A stretch of DNA of 64,000 bases, taken from Voacanga thouarsii. Taxonomy: Eukaryota; Streptophyta; Magnoliopsida; Gentianales; Apocynaceae. The position numbers and the translations under genes were made by a program. Shown piece after piece: positions 1-11,528 of this stretch. Every line of letters starts with the position of its first letter. Within the stretch, counting starts at the first letter, position 1. The stretch is taken from the NCBI GenBank assembly GCA_026120185.1, contig JANUWF010001161.1:878001-942000 (forward strand). The letters run 5' to 3'. Below the pieces are notes generated by a model. That model saw only the letters and a program-made list of their open reading frames with translations, was not told where the DNA came from and did not search any database.

Positions 1-1884
1 AGAGTAAGGAGGTCGGGATGCATATCATATTATTTTGTATGAATATATATATTTTTGAATAATTTTATGTGCTTTAAGAATTGTGGTTTATAGGTTAAAA
101 GGCTTAGTTATGCTTATTGGGTAAGAAGGGTAAAATGGTAATTTTGCCTAAGGTCAAAATAGGAAGATAGCTTGAGGATTATATAAGAGGAATATGTGGG
201 TGAGAAAATAAGAATATGAGTTGTTGTGGTTAAGGGGTTAGAGTTTTGGAATTAATCTCTAGGGTCATGAATTCAAATCCCGTCATTTAAGTTTTTATCA
301 TGATTATCTTACTTAAGTTTGAATTTTTGTTTTCTTGCATTCCATAAAAATAGGAATGTTGTCTTAGGGGAGACATGAAGAGAATGTCCTAATTTTATCA
401 TTGTGTCTTAAAAAGAATTCTAGAAGAATTCTTGTCCTTTTTATTACCTCTAGCATTGTCCTAACATCTTCATAATTTAAATAAATCAAAATCCATTAAA
501 TCTCTTCTTTTAAATTCCAAATATTCTGTGATAATTCTTCAGCCTTGAATTTCGAAAATCAGTCTTGAAGGATAGAGGATTGGCCGAAAATAGGAGAGAA
601 GTTAGGAAGGATTCTCAAGAGAAATAAATCACCATGGTAGAACTTTCAATCCTACCTTCATGTTGTTCATGGTTTTAATGAAGAAAAATCTGGAAAAAAT
701 TCCAGCATTCTTGACAGTCCAGCTTTCAAAAAATTTAGCCAGTAATCCTAACCATTTGTTGCCAGAAAAATGGTCATTACATGTGGCTTGAAGACTGAAA
801 ATTCTGTGCAAAATTCAGACTGCACAAACTGCACAAACCAGAAAAAAATTCTGGGCAGTTTCACAACTTTCAAACCAGAAAATGAAGCTATTTTATACCA
901 CCTTCAAGCCAGCAAAACTTCTCTATTTTCCCCATAAAGAAGGCTGGAAAACCAGCCTTAAAGGACTTTGAACACCTCTCAAAACCTCTGCAAAATGGGC
1001 TAAAGAAGTGCAGAAATTCTACACAGAAAAATGCTGCAACCGTTCCCAGCTTTGAACACCATAGAACCAGAATTTTTCCAGCTTTGTTCTCTTCAAGCCC
1101 TGGCTGAAAACCACCCTTCAACCTCTGTAAATTAACCCTTGTTCAGCCATGAACTGAAAACCATTACTCTCTCCACTTACATTGCACAATTGGACTCCAT
1201 AATCACACCTCAAACTCTCCTACAATCACTCCATTCAAATTTCCATTTGAACTTCAAAATTTTCAAAATTTTCTCTCCATGAAAACACCCTTGTATTAAG
1301 CTATACAACTAGAATTTCTCTGCCATTAGACTCTGATTTTTGGCCAGCCTTAAAGCCTTATCAGACTTCAATCATTTCAGCAAAACAAACCAAACCAGCC
1401 GACACCATTGTAGCTCCAAGAAAACCTCCATCAATCAAACACTATTAACATATCCTATACCTCAAACCACTCCTCAAATCACTCCATTTGAATTTCAAAT
1501 GATCAAATTTTTCTCTCCCTCTCTAAGCTAAACTAGAACCCCTGAATTCCCTAAACTATTCAGTTAACACTCTCCAGAAATTCGTCCAGCATTCTCCTTC
1601 AAATTCTCTCCATTTTCACCAAGAACACCAAGAACACACATTACTTTTCTTCAAGCCAAAACCCACTCTAAACACCTCTAATCCCTCTAAAAAACTCCAG
1701 AATACTCCTACATACTCTCTAGAGCTCATTTCTGGAATTTATAACATCAAAGCTCAAAAACAAAAATTGGCATTCGGATCAAAACTGATTTTTCTCCTTG
1801 ACGTCTCAAGAACAACATCAAGGTAACCAAGAACAATTCTCTTGTTCATCTTCTTCCATTTAACCTTCTATGTATCAAACTAAT

Positions 1885-1936
<52 letters not shown>

Positions 1937-4286
1937 CTAAAATGGTTGATCAACAACCATGGCTATTTTTCTTACTCTTGGACAATTCAAGACTCTCAAT
2001 CGCGTGGACCTTCTTAAATCTTCATCGAAGTGTTCATCAATCACGTATTTCTCCTTAAACCTTCTTTTTAATTCAGCATTCATGTCTCTTAGATATTGAT
2101 AGGAAGAATAAAATATGAATGGGGGATTGAGTATATGCATGTGAATAAAGGGGTTGGGATTAGGACATGAGAATGATTGATCATGTTTAAGCTATATAGA
2201 TTTCCTTGAGAACCGATGTATGTTCATCGTGGCCTAAGAGAGTTATGAATGTTTAAGCATGCTAGATATTATGTCACCTTTGGTGAATATGATTTTTATG
2301 TTCTTATCTCCATTGAAGCCATGATCATGATTGCTTGGCCATGTGATAGCAAGTGTTGATTTAAGCATATGTTCATAAATGGATTAGTTTGTTGTTTTAT
2401 GTTGAAGAATATGTTCACGATTCTTGTTAGCAATAGGAAAATCATGATTATGTTCTTGATCCTAGGCTATTTTAATTAGTAAATTTTATTACCTTAATTA
2501 AAATTATTACTATATTTTTCTCTAAGGATTTCGAAATTGCTAGGAAGTTTTGAAAATGGGATGTTACATGAAATATTGATATTTTACTAGTCAAATAAAT
2601 GATATTTTTCCTTAAAAATAATATATGCATAAGTATAATATTAAATAAGATCTTTTATATAAATAATAATAATGACCTTGTAGACCATAGTTCAAACTTT
2701 TGCCTATATTCATAAATATTATTTATATTAAAATTTGTTTGTTATTTATTAAACAAAAATTTAATATAATTCATTTATTATTAATTTTATTTATTACTAA
2801 TTATTTATTATGTATTAAAAATTAATTAACAATTATTTGTAATTTATTATTTATTTATTTATAATAAAGCTATTTTTAAATTACCATTTATTAATATTAT
2901 TTAGGGCTTGGTATTATTCAATATTCAAACCTTAGTTTATTTATTAATAATAACACTCAAGAATTATTATTTGAGTCTATAATTTATTAGCAATTATTTT
3001 AGAACCCCTAGTTATTTTAACTTATCAAACTAGACTTATTTTATAAAATTCTTTACCAGCTAGCCTTAAAGCTTAGGACATTAGGGTCGTGATTATAATA
3101 AGTTGAACTAGGATTATTTGTGTAAGTGAATTTAGCTTGAGTGTAACCTTATGTTTTGTGTTTACTCCGGGCGGGGTTAGGTCAGCCTTGGAAGACTTTT
3201 GAATTTGAGTAAGCAAAGAATCAGGTAAGCTCCTGTATGGAATTTTGTGAAGACCAAAAATTACTGTGGCAAGCTAAATGCGGTGTGTATGGAAATTCAT
3301 GTTGTAAAGGCAATTAAGGACTATTTTCCTATTTATTTCAGTCAAGCAAATCATTTGAAAATCAAACAAGCAGTTTTACACAAAATGCTAAACTTTTTCT
3401 AAAACCCAACTTTGACAAGAATTTTAGAACCCTTAATTGCTATTTCCAAATAAAGCAATGAATGATCCATTTTCTCCTAAGTGGGACAATCAATGTTGAG
3501 TACTCAATAAGGGTAGACTACCAGGACTAGTCTTTGAAGGGTTAGGGTAAGTCTCTCAGTAGGTGGCCACCTCTGAGGGGTGAGTCCTTCCTGGATAGGA
3601 TGCCAGTCCGGTAGGTCATGCCGGTCTGAGCTAATAAGTTTTAGTCATGTGGACTGTGTGTTTCCGGAGTGGGCAACCAGTAAGTTTGGGTGTAGAGATA
3701 GAGGAGTATCTCACCCAGTAGGCCGTACACCTACCTTTTGTCAGTTTGCACAAAGTGTGGCATTCTGACCGTTGCTTAGTCATGGGGCCCAACGTGTGGT
3801 AACCCATGGCTACCCATTTGAGTGGTTGTATTTATTGTGCACATGTGTGATTAAAAAGCAAAACACCACTCTTTATTTTCAATACTTATTTAATACTTGC
3901 CAGCACTTTCTCTTCTGAAACTGTTACAACTTACATACATGAATTATTTTACCTGAAACACTTAAAGCACACACGGGCTTACTGAGATTTTTATCTCATC
4001 ACATTTTATACCATGTTTACAGGTTGATTCGGCTATGGAGGTCAATAGCTAGACTTGTTGCCTATGCTTTGAAGACATTATGTTATTTTCTTTATGGGAT
4101 GTTTGAGAGATTGTAGCAAACAATTTATTTTGGAATTGTTCCTGTATTTATCTTTTGAGTTGTAATAAGTTTAATTTTAAAGTATTTATTTTATTTTATT
4201 ATATGTGACCTAGTTATAAAGACCCCTTGTCCATTAGACGGGGCGACATCCCCGGCCCTGTTGGGCCTAGGTAGTGGGGTGTTACA
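1..4286 (+). mobile_element. Ty3 long LTR, family A, nearly complete (first ~27 bp lie outside the window)
   Basis: The segment aligns by eye along its length with the complete solo LTR at 13684-18091. Base 1 corresponds to about LTR position 28, and the segment ends in GGTGTTACA at 4286. Shared landmarks are the GGGATGCATATCATAT block near the start, a tRNA-like segment (221-287), a CT microsatellite, a palindrome (3555-3577) and the GACCCCTTGTCC hairpin near the end (4223-4243). The DNA after 4286 is copia gag, not a primer-binding site, so this is either a solo LTR or the 3' LTR of an element lying to the left. It sits inside the gag of copia-1. No protein is encoded; the short frames within it are chance. 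Confidence 0.85.
1886..1934. repeat. (CT)n microsatellite
   Basis: About 24 uninterrupted CT units inside the family-A LTR. The homologous position of the other family-A LTR (15626-15709) also has a CTT/CT tract, so the pyrimidine run is an ancestral, length-variable part of this LTR. Confidence 0.95.
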
Positions 4287-4904
4287 CATTACCTTTGACT
4301 GTGGCTTCATGACCTTCTCTGCCATCTTGAGCTCCTTCATCAACTCAGTCAAACCCATGTTCAATTTGTTCATGTTATAGTTCAACTTGAATTGAGTGAA
4401 AGAACTCGAAAGAGATTCGAGAACCATGTCCACTTGGCTCCCGGGGTCAATGACAGCCCCTAAGATTTCTACCTCCTTGAAAGCAGCAATCATTTTGAGT
4501 ATATGCTCTCTGACTGATGCTCCCTCAACCATCTTAGTGTTTATGATGGTTCGAAGAGCCTCCTGCCTTGCGGGCCGGCTCTTATCCGTGAACATCGTGG
4601 CTAATGATTGGGTTATATCATACGCAGTGGTCATGTGCTCATGTTTGGATTGGAGCATATTAGACATGGAGGCCAACATGTAACAATGAGCCATCTCGTC
4701 GGCCTTCTTCCATGCCTTCTCAGCCTCACGCTCCTCGGTGGTGGAACCCTCCCCGATTACAGGGCAGGTTTCATACAAGACATACTTATACTCCTCGACT
4801 GTGAGTATTATGTCCAGGTTCCTTTTCTAGTCCACATAGTTTGGTCCCGTTAGCTTATTCTCCTGGAGAATAACGGCCAATAGACTAAAAGAACCTCCCA
4901 CCAT
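4287..4904 (-). pseudogene. gag: copia-1 Gag, N-terminal part, interrupted
   Basis: The ATG is at 4904-4902. The product is the copia capsid-type Gag that binds genomic RNA and forms virus-like particles. The N-terminus has the typical LTGPNYVD motif followed by a stop where plant copias usually have Trp (TGG to TAG). The frame is then open for about 165 residues, including RTIINTKMVEGASVREH and LNYNMNKLNMGLTELMKEL, which match the copia-2 gag. It breaks off at 4287 (MKPQSKV), exactly where the family-A LTR begins. The open frame continues a short way into the LTR, but that tail is chance. The zinc knuckle and everything downstream are not in the window. The gene is dead because of the stop and the insertion. 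Confidence 0.85.
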
Positions 4905-6505
4905 TTCTAAAAAATCGAAAAATAAAAGAAAATTTCAGTTTGTGAAAATAAAACAAATATGTGCTCTTTATCCTTATTATCAAAACTGATAATAATTAAT
5001 TTGGCTCTTAGGAAAACTGACATAGCTTCTTGGGAAGATTAACAGTTTCCTAAGCTAAGTGTGTTAACCACCACAAATTAATTTCCCTTCTAGGTAATGA
5101 TCTAAAAGATAACTTCATCGAGGGGATGGCCGTTTTCTCTCATTTCCTATAGACATACCTCGCACTATGACCTCCAACGAGGGGCTGGCCGATCATAGTA
5201 CGTGCCCCGAGTTATTAATTACATCCCTTCATTAGATCTAGATCCTTGTGGTATCCCCATCCTATACGGGTTCACTCTCAGGGTAATGCGAGAGGACCCA
5301 CGATCTCTAATGAGGACCGTGATAGAAGCCGTGGGGCCATTGGAACCCCTCTCCTACTTAGTTTTTTAAAACAAGGATCTTCTGAAAAATATCCTTTTGA
5401 AATTTCCATTAAACTTTCCCTTAACTCAAAAATAAAATGTCTACGTCCATAAAAATTTCCATGTCAAGGCTTTTATCCTTTGAGAGCTTTTCCCATGGAC
5501 TAATTTTATTTAAGTTAAAACTTAATGATTTCAAAAATTTTCCAATTAAAACTCTCTAGAGACTTTGGTCTCAAGCTTATTTGACAAAATTAAAACAAAA
5601 ATGGCTTTCTATTTTAACTTACAAAAATATCTAAATCCAATATATTTCTATGTCAAGGATTAAATCATTTGAGAAAATATCTAAGGATTAATTTTTGTTC
5701 AAGCTAAAATAACCATTTAATTTGTAGAAAAATGTTTTCCTTGTCAAAACATTCCCAAAGACTTTGGTCTTTGAGAAAATGTGTACATAGGTACTAAAAA
5801 TAAATAGCATGCTAGAAAACTGTAAACGTTTTCATGCACTTCTATTTTTTAAACCTAAGTGTCCAGATAATAGAATTAAATACATTAATTAATGGTCTTG
5901 TTTAATCCTAAAATCACTTACTAATATTTTTCATGCAAAAATATTCCATGAATATTAGCTATTACAAAATATTAACTTCACCTGGTATGGACCCCAAAAC
6001 CAAAAGAAATTGCAAGAAAAATTACAAGGAAAAAATCAAAAAATTTCTCCTTGGTCCACTACACCCGCCGCACAGAACTCGGACCCACAAAAATAAAACC
6101 CAGTGCGCGGTGGCCTTCCAGAGCCAAGCCGGTGCCAGCGCCGGCTCCGACGGCCTAGCCAGTACTGGTTAGGCTCTATTCGCCTCTTCCTGCAGTTTTT
6201 TTTTTTTTTTTGCGAATTTCTCCTGTTTTTTCTGTACAGCTTCTAGTATCCATGGCTCTCCAATTCCAATCCAAATACAATGAAATCAACCAAAACCAAC
6301 AACCGCCTATACCCATAAACATTGGACTTACACGATTTACTAAGAAAAACAGTAAATTACAGATTCCTATATCTCCATCCATGAGGTTTAACAGTGAATC
6401 TATCTATACCATAAACAGCGAAGGATTGCAATTTTTAATCACACATATGTGTCCAGTTTTATTCATCTAAATGCATGCTCCCTATATTTTCACAAAAACC
6501 TTCAT
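4905..6505 (-). other. copia-1 untranslated leader between PBS and gag
   Basis: About 1.6 kb of AT-rich DNA without a credible coding frame, homologous in position and partly in sequence to the copia-2 leader (21762-23504). Near the PBS side it holds a short GC-rich island (about 6063-6175) containing GCCAGCGCCGGC at 6134-6145. This is the exact reverse complement of GCCGGCGCTGGC in the LTR end at 6610-6621. The leader would be part of the packaged RNA. Confidence 0.7.
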
Positions 6506-6517
6506 GCTCTGATACCA
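6506..6517 (-). other. Primer-binding site of copia-1 (initiator tRNA-Met)
   Basis: The minus strand reads TGGTATCAGAGC, the classic complement of the 3' end of plant initiator tRNA-Met, two bases away from the LTR end at 6520. It would prime minus-strand DNA synthesis. Confidence 0.92.
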
Positions 6518-6519
6518 AT

Positions 6520-8334
6520 TGAAGATACGGAAAGCGGGAAAACACGGAGCATGCAGCGGAAATGAACATAAAAAAACTAAAAAAACAAGAACAGGGATTC
6601 CAAGGCAGGGCCGGCGCTGGCAGCCTAGCCGGCGTCGGTTGCGCCCTGTCCCAATCCCGAGGTTTTAAAATTTTTATCTCTTTTTCTTCTTCTAAGTGTT
6701 GGCTGTACCGAAACGTGTGCAACCGGTGTAGGTGTGCTGATAGAAGCCTATGGTGCGATTCCTGCAAACCTCTTACTCCGCCTTTGCATATATGTCAACG
6801 TCGAACCCTCGGTCTTCTAGTATATGGCCTGCCTAACTACCGTTTGGTGAACAAATAACGAGCTAGAGAATTTTCTGGAGAGAGAGAAAGAGAGTGATAC
6901 ATCTGTCTCTACAGAGAAGAAGCCGTCACTCTTGTGCGGTAAAACAATGATGATTATTCTTCCCCCTAATCCCCTTGTTTAACCTAAAATAAAAAACCTT
7001 AGGTTAAACTGGACTAAGCCATTAGACTCTTAGTTTAACCTATTGGGCTTAATTAATTATTCTAGTTAGAACCAACTTAACGACCCAACAAATAATTAAT
7101 TTTCCAGCCTAAATAAACCAGTCTAATTAAATAAGCCTAAATCAGTTTAGTCCTAGGTTAATCCCTAATTATTCAGACTGGGCTAAAACCCTGAATAATT
7201 AATTAACCCACTAAACCAAGTTAATTAATTCTCTCTCCATGGACTTTTATTTTATTCTAGCCCAATAATTAAATTAGGCTACGTAAATAAAATAATTCTA
7301 TTTAATTTAAGATCAATTCCTTAGCCCGTATTTAATTAGGACTCACGGTCTATACTGTGGACCAAAAGACACACCGCATTAGCTACTAAAATGACCAAAA
7401 TACCATTGCCGTATAAATAGTTGTATTTTGCATTTTAAATATTTCCTAATATCACCATAAGGAAATATTGACCCCAAAAACAATGTTGCGTTAGCAAAGT
7501 CTCCGACCTACAGGTGTAATGACTAAAATACCGCTCTATATATTGTCGTACATTTAGAAATGATGAAGTGTTCTAATACCTCTCTAAATGACATCTACCA
7601 TCCTTAGATTTCTAATCCAATGATCCACGACTTCCTAGATTATTTCTACTTTCCAAGAGAGCTATCCTAAAGCAAACATCCAAGTCGTATTTCCCAGGGC
7701 CCTAGATATTCAGATCATTCAGACAACCACAAGGGGCGATATAGTATAGAAACTATCTTGTACAAGTCTGTCTTAACTAACTAGTCACACATACCCAACA
7801 TGCAAGTATATTGGCCCTACGATAGAACCTCAACTATAGCATATCAAAGTATATGCTTCTAGCTTCATTAGACCACCAACTTATACTCAAGTCATAGAGT
7901 ACTAGTCCACGCTATAGCGGTAGTAGTCTAGGTTTCTACCATATAGTACTTTTAAGAAACCACTACTACAGGTCCTGTTCTACGTATTCGAAATACGCTT
8001 ATGTCATGAAGTGAGTGGACTACTCACTGGCTAAAGGTAAGCCAATCCCCATTTAGAATTCACAACATAATAACCTAAACATGATGAGATTCTCATTCTT
8101 ATCAATCGGTTAAGAACAAAAGTTTATGTGCTTAGTAACCCGTAATCCATACCTTACTGTGAAAGACCTCCATTCATATAGACCACTTACTTAAACACAA
8201 TGGGTCTTTTCCAAACGTAATTGTTCACAAATAAAATTGTAAATTCACAAACAATTTCTGAAAATAAATTCTTTTATTAAAACATTCAATTTTTTACATC
8301 AGAAACCTAGTCTAAGAGGGCATACATCCCAACA
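6520..8334 (-). mobile_element. copia-1 5' LTR (1815 bp)
   Basis: In element sense it starts TGTTGGGATGTATGCCC at 8334 and ends CGTATCTTCA at 6520, with PBS next to it. It shares long stretches with the copia-2 LTRs (11529-13300, 23520-24795) and the solo LTR at 46075-47850, for example the segment around 7840-7920. The end near the PBS is GC-rich and differs between subfamilies. The right neighbour GTTGT (8335-8339) would be the target-site duplication; its partner is outside the window. Confidence 0.88.
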
Positions 8335-10338
8335 GTTGTGACGAATGATGGACATTATACCACCATTGTTTGATTATGTTCTCATGATAATGTTATTTTT
8401 GGCACAAAATCCCATGATAGTATTATTGCTAATAGAGTATCACCCTTGTTGTGATGAATATTATTACAAATCTATTTTTGGGGCAAACCAACATGTTATT
8501 TATTGGATATATGTGTGTATGAATATATATAAATTTTTGTACTAATAAATTCACTATGGTCATTAAAAAAATAATTATTAGAGTTACTTTTACTACTAAT
8601 ATTATTATCATTATTAATATTATCAAAATTATTAGTATCATTATTTAATTTGATTTATTAATTTTGGTAAACCTCAACATATTTGGAAAAAACTACCTAA
8701 AATATTATTATTTTATTAGATAAGCAAATAGTAATATTTTTGAAATTAATTGTAATATTATATTCAAAATTAATTAATATCAAATATCTTTTATATTCAT
8801 ATTATTATGGGTTAGTCTTACTAAAACTTTTATTTATACTCATATATTATTTATAATAATAAATATTATTGTTAATTATTATTAAAATAATTTATTTATT
8901 ATTAATATTATTTATTATATATTATTAAAAATAATTTATTATTTATTATTATTATTACTTATTATTTGTTAATAAATATTTAATATTATAATTTATTGTT
9001 TATTTATTATTTAGAACACCTATTTATTTTGACTTATCAAATTAATCTTATTTTATAAAATACTTTATCAATTAATGTTAAAGCTTAAGGCATTGTTGTC
9101 ATAACTGGATGTTGTTGTAACTAGTTGAGTTTAAGCATGTTAGGTTAAGAGTTATTTATTTAAGTAAGTGATGTTTGGATGTTGGGACTTATACCCTATA
9201 TTTATCCTAGACCGGGCTAGTTTGCCTTAAACCAACTTGGAAGGCTATTGTTTCAAGGAAAAGCAAAAGATCAGGTAAGTCATTGCCTAAAGCTGTTTGA
9301 AGATCAAAATCACTTCGACAAGTCAAAACATGTTGTCTGCGTGGAAATGTACTTTGGATGCAATTATGGATAATTTTCCTTTTCTTTTCCAATCAATCAA
9401 ATAATTTTTAGTTGAACAAGCAATTTTACACAAAACGCTGAACTTTTTCTAAAAACCAACATTGACAAAAATTTTGTAAGCCATACTTGCTATTTCAAAG
9501 AAAACACATTGGATGATTCTTTTTTTCCCCAAAAGGGACAAATACAACGTTGAGTACTCAATAAGGGTAGACTGTTAGGACTAGTCATTGAAGAGTTGGG
9601 ATAAGTCTCTCAGTAGGTGACCACCTCTGAGGGGTTAGTCCTTCCCTGATAGAATGTCAGTTCTGTAGATCATACCGGTCCAAGCTAGCAAGTACAGTCA
9701 AGTGGACTGTGTATTTCCGGAATGGACAACCGATAAGTTTCAGTGTAGAGATGGAGGAGTATCTCACTTGGTAGGTCGTACACCTACCTTGTGTCAGAAT
9801 GCACAAAGTGTGGTATCCTGAACATTCTTTTGTTATGGTGCACAAAGTTTGGTGCCATGGCTATTTCTTTTGAGTGGTTGCTTTTATTTTATACAATGTA
9901 TGGCATTTGCAAGGAAAACACCACTCCTCACCTTGTGAAATTTATTTGAGACTTGCCAGCACTTTACCTTTATAAAAGTTTCTCAACTTACATACATGAA
10001 CTATGTTACTTGAAACACCCTAAGCACGCACGAGCTTACTGAGATTTATGTCTCACCACCTTTTATACCATGCTTTCAAGTTGATCCTACTATGAAGGTT
10101 ATTGATTAAATATTTCCTTTTTTTGAAGACTTATTTTGATTGTATTTTATTTTTGAGAGACTCTACCAGACATTTGTTTGTTTTGAGAATTGTTCATGTT
10201 TTGTTTTGAATTGTAATAAGTTTAAAGTTGGATTATTTCTTTCATTTCTTTTGTGAGTTCTAGTTATAAAGACCCCTTGTCCTATGGACGGGGTGACATC
10301 CCCAACCCAATTGGGTATGTAGGTAATAGGGTGTTACA
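8335..10338 (+). mobile_element. Family-B Ty3 5' LTR, right-hand part
   Basis: It aligns with the middle LTR from about 38420 to 42263 (leaving out the solo LTR inserted there) and ends in GGTGTTACA directly before a primer-binding site. Its left part lies beyond copia-1, outside the window. It has the palindrome at 9609-9631 and the terminal hairpin at 10273-10293. It is AT-rich with no coding frame. As the 5' LTR it would have supplied promoter and polyadenylation signals for internal region 1. Confidence 0.88.
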
Positions 10339-10340
10339 AA

Positions 10341-10353
10341 TGGTATCAGAGCC
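10341..10353 (+). other. Primer-binding site of Ty3 internal region 1 (initiator tRNA-Met)
   Basis: TGGTATCAGAGCC lies two bases after the LTR end TTACA, in standard plant LTR-retrotransposon position. Confidence 0.93.
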
Positions 10354-10448
10354 TATGTTTAGGCAAATTATTAATAGTACTTGATTTATTTCAATAAGAT
10401 TAAAATCTTTTGACTAATCTGGGTTATTTATATTGTAGGATAGTTAGA

Positions 10449-10919
10449 ATGTATAGAACTGCAAGGAAGGTGCAGCAATGGCATCCACCAATCCGTATCT
10501 ACCCAAAAAACTTACTAGTGGCACAACCTGCACCATAACATGTACCTCAACCAGTGATAATTTTGGAAGAAAGCAGTGATAATGGGATTCAAATTATTGA
10601 GCCACTGTCTATACCCATAATCGACTTGATCACTGATAGTGAGGATGAGGGTGTTGATATGGATTATGTCCCAAATCCATCTAGTCCCGTGATTGACCTA
10701 ACTGCTTATAGTGATGATCCGGGGGAGATAGACTATGAATCTCTACCTAAACCTTCTTTTGTACCCCCACCCAACTGTGTTGAAATTGTGGAGAGTTCTA
10801 GGAAACCTAGGCAGGAACCTATAGACTATGGATTTGTGAATGGTGCAGGGATAGACCTTTATAAGAACATTGGGGGTTGGTTGTATGATGCCGACACTAA
10901 GGATTCAGATGAGGATTAA
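10449..10919 (+). pseudogene. Accessory acidic ORF between PBS and gag, SIM-like motifs (copy 1)
   Basis: This frame is homologous to the one at 42364-42792. From the ATG at 10449 it runs MYRTARK, a stop at codon 30 (TAA at 10536-10538), then is open to the TAA at 10917-10919. The part after the stop is strongly acidic and holds three hydrophobic patches, each followed by Ser/Asp/Glu: VIILEESSD, PIIDLITDSEDEG and PVIDLTAYSDDPGE. VIDLT plus an acidic tail matches the textbook SUMO-interacting motif. The C-terminus ends in DADTKDSDED. It is separate from gag, which is in another frame about 265 bp downstream. I recognise no domain family; function is unknown and SUMO binding is inferred from motif form only. 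Confidence 0.6.
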
Positions 10920-11185
10920 GGGCAAAGTTTTTTCATGTTTAGAAAACTATTATTTACTGCTTTAAATATACTCATGTGCTAGGGTTTCATTTATGTTTAT
11001 TACTTTATTTCAAAATTTTTGCAAATAAGAGCACCTTGGTGTACTCCAATCTTGAAGAATACCATTATTTATACAAAACTTACATATGATCTACTTTTAC
11101 TTAAGTCCGAATGTAGATGCATGGTTGGATTTGAATATTTTGAACTTTGATGCATAACTTATTATTTGGGGACGATGATATAGAA

Positions 11186-11528
11186 TAGCAGTAACAAGTA
11201 GAAGCCCTGAAGCGAAACCCGTGACTCTTGAGTACAATGCTACTCAACTTTTCTCGCCAAATCAGGGGAATGAGAATGAACCAGAATAGGAAGTGGGGAC
11301 TAAAGAGCCTGCTAACGTGACCATAGGGCAAGCATTTCACAAGATGACTGAGATACTTCAAACCTTATCAAAGTTAAGGAACCCAAAGTGGGAGGTTGAA
11401 GCTCTAGAGAGGTTTCTGAAATTTCAACCTCCCACCTTCTTGGGTGAAGCTAAGCAAGACCAAAAAGTAGAGTAGTGGGTGGAATAGATGGAGGACATCT
11501 TTACTACACTTCAATATACTAAAAACAG
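11186..11528 (+). pseudogene. gag: Ty3 Gag N-terminus, internal region 1 (cut by copia-2)
   Basis: Homologous to the gag at 43097 onward. The start ATG is mutated to ATA and about six codons are missing relative to copy 2. The frame then gives EPANVTIGQAFHKMTEIL and LERFLKFQPPTFLGE, typical of plant Ty3 Gag ahead of the capsid domain. In-frame stops occur (for example after QDQKVE), and copia-2 enters at 11529. The rest of the capsid domain is absent from this copy: it should reappear on the far side of the nested insertions, but the deletion at about 32308 removed it, and Ty3 sequence resumes only at the zinc-knuckle region (about 32316). Confidence 0.8.

Larger units (their letters stand above)
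4287..8334 (-). mobile_element. Ty1/copia retrotransposon copia-1, 5' part (5' LTR, PBS, leader, gag)
   Basis: Read on the minus strand, the order is 5' LTR (8334 down to 6520), PBS (6517-6506), long leader (6505-4905) and gag (4904-4287). Gag is then cut by the family-A LTR that fills 1-4286; pol and the 3' LTR must lie to the left of the window. The host site is the 5' LTR of the family-B Ty3 element: the DNA directly right of 8334 (GTTGTGACGAATGATGG) reappears uninterrupted in the homologous LTR around 38420. Gag and most of the LTR resemble copia-2, but the U5 ends of the two LTRs differ, so these are related subfamilies. Confidence 0.88.

Noticed and set aside
4396..4853. Plus-strand frames of 81 and 95 codons
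   Set aside because: Antisense shadows of the copia-1 gag; the copia-2 gag gives the same shadow at 21278-21535.
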